NCBI RefSeq assembly: GCF_000283155.1
Contig: NW_004454177.1
Coordinates: 1,248,802-1,312,801, forward strand
Direction: 5' to 3'
DNA: 64,000 nucleotides
From: Ceratotherium simum simum
Lineage: Eukaryota; Chordata; Mammalia; Perissodactyla; Rhinocerotidae
Shown here: one piece after another, positions 56,324 through 64,000 of the stretch
How the letters are laid out: the number at the start of each line of letters is the position of its first letter
Numbering within the stretch: the first letter of the stretch is position 1
Made by a program: the position numbers and the translations under genes
The notes under the pieces: model-generated
The model's input: only the letters and a program-made list of their open reading frames with translations
What the model was told of the DNA's origin: nothing
The model's database searches: none

Positions 56324-56870
56324 TGTATCACTTATCTATTGCTATGTAACACTGCCACGAACTTAGCAGCTTAAAACAACACACACTTATTTTCTCAAAA
56401 TTTCAGTGGGTCAGGAGTCCAGACACAGCTTAGCTGGATCCTCTGCTAAGAGTCTCCCAAGGCTGCAGTCAAGGTGTCGGCCAGGGCTGGGTTCTCCTCT
56501 GGAGGCTCAACTCTGGAAGCATATGCTTCCCCATTCATGTGGCTATTGGCAGCATTCAGTTTCTTGTGGTTGTAGGACTGAGAGTTTCCATGTTTTGCTG
56601 GCTATTGATCAGAGACCACTTGGTTCTCTGTCGTGTGGCCCTCTCCATAGGCAGTTCACAACACAGCAGCTTGCTTCTTCAAGGCTGCTGGGAGGGAGTT
56701 TTAGGTAATTTAATGTAATCCTGGTAGTGACAGCCCATCACCTTGGCCATATTCTCTTGGTTAGAAGAAGGTCATAGGTCCCACCTATACTCAAGGGCCA
56801 GTGATTACACAAAAGTGTGAATACCAGGAGGTGGAGATCATGGGTCTGTCCTTAGGGTCTGTCCACCACA
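56324..56870 (-). mobile_element. MLT1-class MaLR LTR
   Basis: It starts TGTATCACTTATCTATTGC and ends GTCTGTCCACCACA, with 'AACTTAGCAGCTTAAAACAAC' and 'CAGTGGGTCAGGAGTCCAG' inside. It is old and diverged, and no TSD could be confirmed. Confidence 0.8.
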
Positions 56871-56874
56871 GTGG

Positions 56875-56970
56875 TATTACCCCTATTTAACAGAGGTGGG
56901 CAGTGAGGGTCAGGGAGGATGACTGGCCATAGTCACTCAGCTTGTAGGGGACTAAGGCCAATGTTCCTTC
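56875..56970 (-). mobile_element. MIR fragment
   Basis: 'TATTTAACAGAGGTGGGCAG' and 'AGTCACTCAGCTTGTAGGGG' are reversed MIR. Confidence 0.6.
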
Positions 56971-57639
56971 CACCACTTAGGGACAGTGAGACATGGATCT
57001 GGCCCTTAGGCAGCTTGTTAAAAAATTGGGGAGTGGGAGTTAGAAATAAGACCACCCAGAACTCTGCAGTGCCCTCACACAGATGAGAGGCTTGGCCCAG
57101 GGAATAAGTTGTCAGGAATCTCCACTGGGTTCTTGATGTGTCCCTCCCTGGACCTATGCAGAGACACCAGAAATGAGATGTGAGACTTTGGCCTGAAGAG
57201 AAGAAACAGTGAGCTCACATCCAGGAGCAGACTGCCTATTTTGAGAAATCCTATCCAGCCAAGAACCTCATCCACAACTTTTCCTAGGTGATTTTACACT
57301 AGGAACTCCATAACCCCCAATTTCCCCCTTCTCCCACTTCAGGCTTTGATTATGTGATGCTGAGGTGAGAGCCACTTACTAAACGTTCCCCTATTCCCTC
57401 TGCCAGGTGCCATGGAAACTTCCCTAAAGAAGCACTCTCTAATCTTAGGCTCACATTTCAACAAATTTTAAGATCATTCTAGTATCCTTAAGGGGAGTGC
57501 CTGGACAATCTGATCTCCCATTGCCTCCCTTTCCCACCCCAGATACCCAGGATCAAGGTCAAACCTGAAGAACTTTGACTAAATCAACTTCATTCTCTCT
57601 GGCTCTACCAAAGACAGTAGCCCATCTGCTGGGCCACAA
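56971..57639. other. Unassigned sequence
   Basis: No recognised element. Confidence 0.35.
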
Positions 57640-58378
57640 TGGAGAGGAGAAAATTTGAATGAATAAGCACTATTGAAGTCTCTGCGAGCACTCATGCAAA
57701 ATCAAAGGAGTTACAAAACACAGTCCCTGTCTTCAAAATGCATTCGCTATGCTTTGGGGAAAGAGATAAGTACACTGCAAATGATGGATACAAGACAACA
57801 TAAGCCACCTCATAAACAATTATTAAAATTAATTCAGTAATTAATTTTGTGCCAGCCCTGGTGATCTAGTGGTTAAGAGTCTGTGCTCTCACCGTCATGG
57901 CCCAGGTTTGTTTCCCAGTCAGGGAACCATACTATCCATCTGTCGGTTGTTATACTGTGGTGGCTGCATGTTGCTGTGATGCTGAAAGCTATGCCACCGG
58001 TATTTCAGATACCAGCAGGGTCACCCATGGTGGACAGCTTTCAGTGGAGCTTTCAGACTAAGACAGCCTAGAAAGAAGGACCTGGCCACCCACTTCCAAA
58101 AAAACTGGCCATGAAAACCCTGTGAATAGCAGTGGAGCATTGTCTGAGATAGCCCTGGAAGATGAGATGGCGCAAAAAGACCAGGCAGGGTTCCACTCTG
58201 CTGTACACAGGGTCACCTGGAGTCAGAATCGACTCGATGGCACTAACAACCAAAAATTAATTTTGTATGGCTAAATAATAAGTTACAATATAGGGAAATG
58301 CCTTACCAATGGACAGATAGAAGAGCCCATTGTGAAACAGAATCTGGTAACTTGAGCTAGGCTTAGAAAGAGACCTAG
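57640..58378 (-). mobile_element. L2 relic, interrupted (57640-57838 and 58267-58378)
   Basis: 'AAACACAGTCCCTGTCTTCAAAATGC' left and 'ATAGAAGAGCCCATTGTGAAAC' right look like one reversed L2, split by the SINE at 57851. Confidence 0.5.
57851..58254 (+). mobile_element. SINE with tRNA-like head and RTE/BovB-like tail, perfect 12-bp TSD
   Basis: Head GGTGATCTAGTGGTTAAGAG resembles an A box and 'CCCAGGTTTGTTTCCC' a weak B box. The body ('GTTGCTGTGATGCTGAAAGC', 'TATTTCAGATACCAGCAGGG') ends in 'GAGTCAGAATCGACTCGATGG' and a short ACTAACAACCAA tail instead of poly(A). AATTAATTTTGT is repeated exactly at 57839-57850 and 58255-58266. Such an end is typical of elements moved by RTE-clade LINEs; that assignment is by recognition. 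Confidence 0.85.
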
Positions 58379-58386
58379 GTTTAGAG

Positions 58387-58620
58387 CAGTGGTTCTCAAA
58401 CGGGGGCAGTTTTGTTCGCCAGGAAACATTTGGCAATGTCTAAAGACACTTTTGATTGTCCCAACCCAAGTGGGGGAGGGGTTATAGAGTAGGTGTAACT
58501 AGCATATAGTGGATAGAGGCCAGGGATGGTGCTATCCATCCTATAATGCACAGGACAGCCCCACACAACAAAGGATTATTTGGCTCAAAATGTCAACAGT
58601 GCTGAAGTTGAAAAACTCAG
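58387..58620. mobile_element. MER20 (hAT-Charlie)
   Basis: It starts CAGTGGTTCTCAAACGGGGG, contains 'GGAAACATTTGGCAATGTC' and 'AATGCACAGGACAGCCCC', and ends GTTGAAAAACTCAG. The flanks GTTTAGAG (58379-58386) and GTCTAGAG (58621-58628) match at 7 of 8 bases, as expected for a hAT 8-bp TSD. Confidence 0.95.
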
Positions 58621-58829
58621 GTCTAGAGTTGGCAGAGTACTGAATTAATTTAGCAAAAGTTGGAGGGAAGGGAAGGGTGTAGGGAGGAAGCAGATGGAGG
58701 AACAATAGAGACACCAGACCACCACCCCACACTCTAATCTAGAGGGTTCTCTCCACCAACTAATGACAACCCATCTGCTGATATATGGATCACCAGCAAC
58801 AACAAACCTAAGAATTACAAAGTGAAAAT
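58621..58829. other. Unassigned spacer
   Basis: No recognised element. Confidence 0.35.
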
Positions 58830-58995
58830 CGTAAAACGTTACCACTGTAAGGATGCTTAGAGCTCTAGTCCAACCTCTTGGTATTACAGATAAGGAAACT
58901 GAGCCCTAAATGGAGGGAATTGAGGCCATACAGGTTGTTGAACAGAGGAACTAGCTATAGAACCCAGGCGCCTAACTCACAGGCTAGTCCTCGTT
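58830..58995 (-). mobile_element. MIR-class relic
   Basis: 'GGATGCTTAGAGCTCTAGTCC', 'ATTACAGATAAGGAAACTGAG' and 'CCCAGGCGCCTAACTCACAGGC' fit a MIR3-like element in reverse. Confidence 0.65.
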
Positions 58996-59084
58996 CTTCT
59001 GTTTTATTTTTTATGTCTAATAATCCAATAACCTTTTGAATATCTCTCATCCAAGGTGGTTCCTACTGAGTTGAAAACTGTTCT

Positions 59085-59275
59085 GCAGCTCAGAGGTTTG
59101 CAAAGTTTTTCTGTAAAGGACCAGAGAGTAAATATTTTAGGCTTTGTAGGCCATACTATTTTTGTTGGAAATACTCAGCTCTGCTGTCGCCGTGTGAAAT
59201 GCGTAAATGAACGAATGTAGCTGTGTTCCAATAAAATTTATTTATGGACTCTAAATTTAAATTTCATATAATTGT
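59085..59275. mobile_element. DNA-transposon relic (hAT-like, family not named)
   Basis: 'TTTTTCTGTAAAGGACCAGAG', 'AATATTTTAGGCTTTGTAGGCC' and 'GTAGCTGTGTTCCAATAAAAT' belong to a very common mammalian interspersed element. Confidence 0.75.
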
Positions 59276-59363
59276 CATGTGTCAGGAAACATTATTCTTT
59301 TATTTTTTCCGCTGTTTAAAAATATAAAAACCAGTCTTAATTCCAGGCCATACAGAAGGTGGG

Positions 59364-59933
59364 TGATGGTGCTCAGGGCAAGCTACCCCAGGAGGCACCA
59401 CTCTGGTATGCAGATTATTTCGAGCTGAAGACAATAAGGACTCAGAGAACTCAGGAAGAATATTTGAGTTTCCCCTCCCAAACTGCCTAAAGAATTTAAA
59501 ACAAAAGATCTGTTTCAGGAAGGAGTTATTATCATGATGCTGTAAAGATAATGTAGGATAGAGGTTACAATAAGAAAGGCACCAAGCCCCTTTTATCAAA
59601 AACCGTATCTTTCCCTGACCACATTATCTATAGATGACCCTGAGAAGAGTTGTCAGGCAAACATTTGCATTTCTATCACCATGTGAGTGGTCTTCTTGCC
59701 CTCTGAGGTCCCAGACCACTAACCACCCCCAACACCTTCCTCACCTTTAGCTACAATACTTAAGCGGGCAGCTTAGACAGAGGGACGAGTTGCTCATTTC
59801 TGAGTTTCTCCCATGTATACATGTTATTAAACTTGGTATTATTTTCTCCTGCTAACCTTTCTTGTTAATTATTTGGCCAGCCATAAGAACCTTAAGAAAA
59901 AGGGCAGAGGGAGATTCTCCCTCTCTCCCGACA
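59364..59933 (+). mobile_element. Solitary LTR, same family as 1495-3497, plus strand
   Basis: AGCTACCCC, 'CAGATTATTTCGAGCTGAAG', 'AACTGCCTAAAGAATTTAAAAC', 'TCTCCCATGTATACATG', ATTAAA at 59824 and 'TATTTTCTCCTGCTAACC' occur in the same order as in the minus-strand copy. It carries an LTR-type poly(A) signal and no retroviral genes. Confidence 0.7.
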
Positions 59934-60509
59934 CAGGGGACAGGGAAGGCAGAATGTTGCTGCATTTGACCCATAGGACAAAACCGCCAATGAGCTCCTA
60001 TGGTTAATCCCTCTATCTTGCCTTCTTTTCATCTTTTATAATTAAAACTCCCATTTGGGAGCTGAAGGTAGATCTCTATATTCTAGCATGGAAAAACTTA
60101 CAAAACCTACTGAAAATAATCAATACATACAATAAAATCCAGTTTTTGTCCAATGTAAAATAAAGTTTTCTCTTTCTATATGTATACACACAGGTATATG
60201 TAACTACACAGAGGAAAATCTAGAAGAAAATTCACAAAATAATAACAGGAGTTACTTGGGAGGGAGAATTGAGGAGAATGGGTCAAAGGAGGCTTTGTTT
60301 TCATTTTTTTATAAGAAAATATTTATGTATTAGTCCTGTAACTTTTTAAAGTTTTTAATTTAAAAAGGGTTAATGTATATCTTACAGTAGTTTGATAAAT
60401 TTGCCTCATCACCCTCCCCCCCTCCCCCACCAAAAAAAAATGACTAATCCATCCCTCCTTGCTGTTTTATCTGATAGAATTGCGGAACTTCCCAAAGGTA
60501 GAGAGGGGC
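59934..60509. other. Old L1-like traces and unassigned sequence
   Basis: 60115-60345 ('TAACAGGAGTTACTTGGG', TTCATTTTTTTATAAG) resembles an L1 3' UTR. 60412-60440 is a C-run followed by an A-run. Confidence 0.4.
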
Positions 60510-61085
60510 CTCTGGAGGCGGCGGCGGCGGCCCCCAGACCTTGGGGGTTTCTAGTCATTTTCTATTTTTTGGGCTGGTAGGGGGTGGGGATGCCCTTTCA
60601 TTAAACAAAAAAAAGGAAAATACAAATACTGCTCTTTCTGCCGGGATACTGATGGTCTAGGGCCCTTGGAGGATCTGACTTGGGAAAAGAGAGAGAGAGA
60701 AGGGATACGTAAGGGGCAGGAGCCTGTTCCCTGGTGTCTGGGTCGCGGCTCTCGGAAACCTCCAGCACATGTGGTTTCAATCACCGAGCCTGGCGCCTTC
60801 CGCCCGGCGCAGAAGCCCAGCAGCTCGGGGCGCCCAACTGACTTTTTTGTTCGCGAGGAGCTGGGCCCGGCGGGGGTGGCCGCCCTCAGGAGGCAGTTTT
60901 CACTCAGCCTTCTCCTTTCTATAAAAGTTCCGGAAATCGCAGGCAGCCCCAAGGGACAGGCTGCAGGCTGCAGGCAGCGTGCTCGGGGAGCCGGGGCAGC
61001 TTGGGGCCGCTCTGGATCTCCGGGGAGAACGTAACCCTGAGACCTCTCGGCCAGCGCTGTCCAAAGCAAACAGCGAGCAGATGTC
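60510..61085. promoter_or_regulatory. CpG island with candidate promoter
   Basis: I see roughly 35 CpGs in under 600 bases, including a (GGC)5 run at about 60520, GGGTCGCGGC, CCGCCCGGCGC, TTCGCGAGG and GCCCGGCGGGGG, in a region otherwise poor in CpG. A plus-strand TATA box lies inside. The 202-codon minus frame and 122-codon plus frame here reflect GC content. The gene is unknown. Confidence 0.65.
60920..60927 (+). promoter_or_regulatory. TATA box (TATAAAAG)
   Basis: A strong TATA match within the CpG island. Initiation would be expected near 60948-60955. AGTTTTCACTCAG lies 25-35 bases upstream, and TTCCGGAAAT (ETS-like, with a palindromic core) begins 2 bases downstream. The presumed leader has a first ATG near 61081 in a seven-codon frame (ends TGG TGA), so either that ATG is not the main start or an exon ends near 61101. 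Confidence 0.5.
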
Positions 61086-62029
61086 CCGGCGCAGCCTCTG
61101 GTGAAACTGTTTATTCTTAGGAGATGGCCATCTCCCCTCTGGGACCCCGCAGGCTCCACCAGCCTTTTCTCCTCTTACATTCCCTCTCCCCCTTCCTCCT
61201 TCTGAAACGCTTTCCTCCAAATCTGATACCACCTTGTGAACTTTAAAAAAAGGGTCTGCAAGGAAAATTCAGCATTCCAACGTGGAAGGTTAATTTAGTT
61301 TTCTAGAAAAGAAGGGGTTGCATGGAAACTTCTGTGGGGCTATGGGAACTGGACACAGAGGTTTACTTACCTAGTTTGGAATGAGCACAAACCCAGTCAG
61401 TCTATGTTGGCAGCAGTCACACCCAAAACCAAAGGCTCTTAGCCAGCCCATAAGTAACATTCCACTTATGGTAAGTTATTAGTTAAAATTATGCTTTGGG
61501 CCTACATTTCAGAAGTATCGCCTAAAATTAATAATCTAGTTTCCAGCCATGAAATGTTAGACTGGAAATGAAAATCTGTGGGCAATCGTCTTACTTCAAA
61601 CAACTCAACATCCAGCCAGCACTCCTGAAAAATATCTATGACAGTCACCTCGTTCAGGATATTTTTTTCACTGTTCTTCCCTCTTGGGACATTAACTGTC
61701 AAGTCCTTAGCCTTGACCATACATGCATATAGGTTATAGACTCTATAAATCAAGATTGCCATTTTCACAGAAATACTTTAGAGAACATCAGCATAAACAT
61801 TGCAAAGATGTTGGACAACTTTCTCGGGTATTTTGTTGTTCTTGAGGTGAATGAGGAAAAAGGAAAAATTTCACAGGATCAAAAACAGTTAATTTGTTTA
61901 TTGCTGCTCTCAGATTTCTTGCAGCTGCCTCTGTGAAGCCAAGCCCTCCCCTTGCAGTCCATTTGTCACACTAACACCGCTCTCATGCTAGAGTGTACAT
62001 TGGAAGATGAAGCACCTCTGCTTAAAAAC
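61086..62029. other. Unassigned sequence downstream of the promoter candidate
   Basis: No repeats recognised. A first intron or leader would lie here if the promoter is real. 61241-61252 contains an A-run. Confidence 0.4.
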
Positions 62030-62240
62030 CTCTTTGGCTCCCCATTGCTTATGCCTCAAGGGTGAACTCTAATCTCCTTAGTATGTCATGCAAACGTTTC
62101 CTGGTCTAGCCCTATCCTACTATTCCAGCTCATTTCCAGTTATTAGGTCCTGTCAATTCCATACTGAAGTCCTTGGAAATTTCTCATCTTTCCCTAACAT
62201 ATCTCCAGGTCATCCCAACAACTCTGAAATTCCTTAATGG
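62030..62240 (+). mobile_element. L2 fragment
   Basis: 'CTTTGGCTCCCCATTGCTTATGCC' and 'CCTGGTCTAGCCCTATCC' are L2 hallmarks. Confidence 0.75.
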
Positions 62241-62659
62241 GCAGTTATAACCTCAGAGCACAGAGAAATAGGAAACATTGGAGAAACTGTTATTTAGGAA
62301 ATAGCCTTCTCCACGGTGACCCTCCAAACAGCTTTCCTGATTCCATATGTAAGTGGAATCACACAGTATTTGTCTTTGACATTTCCCCAAGGTAATCATT
62401 CCTTTGCTGAGTCCCTTAATAAGGGCTGCTGCCCACTCACCAGCTGTGTCCACTGGTGTGGGACTGAATCAGTCTGGAGGAAGATATGTCATATCTTTCT
62501 GCGATTTGCTCAAAAAAGGTGCTATTTGTGCTAGCAGAGGCCCTGCCTCAGCACTTTGCGTCAGTTCTGCTCCTTCCTTAGAGGTTTCTTACATATATGT
62601 CCTCCCTCCCCCTAGGATTATTACTTTCTTTCCACTTTTGTACTCCTTATAATAATAGC
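62241..62659. other. Unassigned sequence
   Basis: No recognised element. Confidence 0.35.
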
Positions 62660-62875
62660 AAAGATCTATTTCATACTAACTTCTATGGACTTTACAAAAA
62701 GTATTACTGTGTTTAATCTTTACAATAGCCCTGTGAAATAGGGACTATTTTTATACATTTTACAGATAATAAAACTAGGTTTAGTAAAGTTAAGGATCTC
62801 ACTTAAGGTCACAGTAAATGGTAGCATCAGGACTCCAATCCAACCTAAGCCGCTCAGGTAACCACTCTTCACACT
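62660..62875 (-). mobile_element. MIR SINE
   Basis: 'TGTTTAATCTTTACAATAGCCC', 'ATTTTACAGATAATAAAACTAGG' and 'CTAAGCCGCTCAGGTAACCACTC' are reversed MIR. Confidence 0.8.
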
Positions 62876-64000
62876 GTTTTTAAACCTACTATTTTAAGAG
62901 TTTGGAGGATGTAAGTTTAGGGCTTATTTTGTTGTTATTGTCCGTTTGTTTGTTTTGTTTTGCTCCTAATCTTAAAAACATAAAATTAAACTAAGAGGAG
63001 TTAAGAATTCCCTCCAAGACTCAAAATATTCCTTTCCATATTTATGTTCTAACCTCCGTGGCTACAAGGAAATATTTCTTAATGGACCTGATGGGGCCAT
63101 TAAGTGAATTTCTACACCCTTTATATTTGAGGGAGGAGAACAAAGAACTAAAACTAGATGGTCAAAGTATTTTGGGGGAAGGAAAAATGATCATCTACAT
63201 CGTAATTTGGAATGATGTATATTATTTTTGAAATCCACTTGGGAAGAAAAGCAAAGATTACACAGGGCTTAGCACACTTTTTCTGCCGTGTGTGAATATC
63301 ACGAGCACATGTGTACCATGTGCTGTTCAGAAGCAACTTTCAACCAAGTTGTAGATTTGTGAAATATTTTCTGAGTCCTGAACTATTTTTTTTTTCCAAC
63401 CATTTTCAAAATGCTTGTTCTACATTCCCCTACATGCAGGACACAGGAAAGATGCAGGTTACGGTGGGTGCCTGCCAGGGAAGGTGGGCTCCTTTGCGTC
63501 TACGTGAGAACATGGCTTAGGGGACTTCAACTTGTGTAAAAGGGTGCTGACACTGTTCTTCTCCCTCCTGACCTGCTTAGACACCATCCACTCCACACCA
63601 TTTTTCTTCTTAATTCACACTCCTTGGATGGTGAAGAATTTTTTCTTCCTTTTTAACTTTGCCAAACCTTTCCAGAGGGCAGGGCAAAGCTCCTGGGCCT
63701 TGTTGCCCCTGGGGCCACTTCCCAGCACCTCTTGGTTGCTCTAAGAGGCCTTGCTGGCTGTGAGTAAGAAGATGGGAACTGATCTTTCTCACAAAAGGGC
63801 CAGTTTGAGGCCTCCTGGGGTACTTACACCCCCTGGATTCCCTGGTTCAGGCCCCCCCGTTTCAAATTTCAGAGAGATGAATACCATACAGTGTTCTCTA
63901 CCCCCACCCCTAACTTTCTTTACCTTCTTTTTCCTTTAATACTTTTTCTTTCTCACCATCTGCATTCCTATGAAGGGAGGATTCCACTCAATCTTGCTTT
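62876..64000. other. Unassigned sequence to window end
   Basis: Contains a TTTG-rich run at 62945-62965 and T-rich tracts near 63387 and 63645. No exon or clear repeat. Confidence 0.4.

Noticed and set aside
60551..61159. 202-codon minus frame over the CpG island
   Set aside because: GC-rich DNA depleted of stops, with no recognised domain, antisense to the TATA box and shadowed by a plus-strand frame.
1..64000. CRISPR arrays, operons, phage genes or bacterial contamination
   Set aside because: No regularly spaced repeats and no dense coding; placental repeats occur from end to end, so the window is native mammalian DNA.

Overview
This window is nuclear DNA of a placental mammal, most likely a perissodactyl (horse/donkey/zebra, rhinoceros or tapir). 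The lineage call rests on at least four SINEs with the tRNA-like head and 'GCCGGCCC...GGTTAAG...GGTTCGGATCC' structure of the equine repetitive element (ERE) family, three with identifiable target-site duplications (TSDs). A dense background of L2, MIR, MER5/MER20 and MaLR repeats is shared with all placentals. Two runs of N (838 and 100 bases) show that it is a draft assembly.

I see no protein-coding exon I can defend and no rRNA, tRNA, CRISPR or prokaryotic-type operon. Every long open frame is either carried by an N run, lies in GC-rich or low-complexity DNA, or sits in a repeat. The window is best read as intergenic or long-intron sequence with two promoter-like islands. The first (14346-14836, continuing into the 838-N gap) is a CpG island flanked on both sides by purine-rich tracts; the gap probably hides the core of a promoter or first exon. 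The second (60510-61085) is a smaller CpG island with a TATAAAAG box at 60920 and an ETS-like CCGGAAAT just downstream, so plus-strand initiation near 60950 is plausible. I could not name the gene served by either.

Layout. 1-4 kb: a three-level nest in which an L2 copy was split by an LTR, and the LTR was split by an L1-type insertion joining an ERE, an L1 3' end and about 1 kb of other sequence with its own poly(A) signal. 4-14 kb: MIR and L2 relics among unassigned sequence, plus an unusual TAGTCTA-type inverted tandem repeat at 8.85 kb. 14-16 kb: CpG island and gap. 16-44 kb: unassigned sequence with many MIR, L2 and MER5 relics. 44-60 kb: the younger-repeat-rich part, with EREs, nested MaLR LTRs, a MIR/L1/ERE nest, a tRNA-headed SINE with an RTE/BovB-like tail and a perfect 12-bp TSD, MER20, and a second copy of the LTR family seen at 1.5-3.5 kb. 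60-64 kb: the TATA/CpG promoter candidate, then unassigned sequence with L2 and MIR.

No genes cooperate here in any way I can show. The most informative content is the record of nested retrotransposition and the two putative promoters. I found no convincing undescribed biological system. Repeat family names come from recognition by eye, without alignment, so element ends are approximate unless a TSD is quoted.
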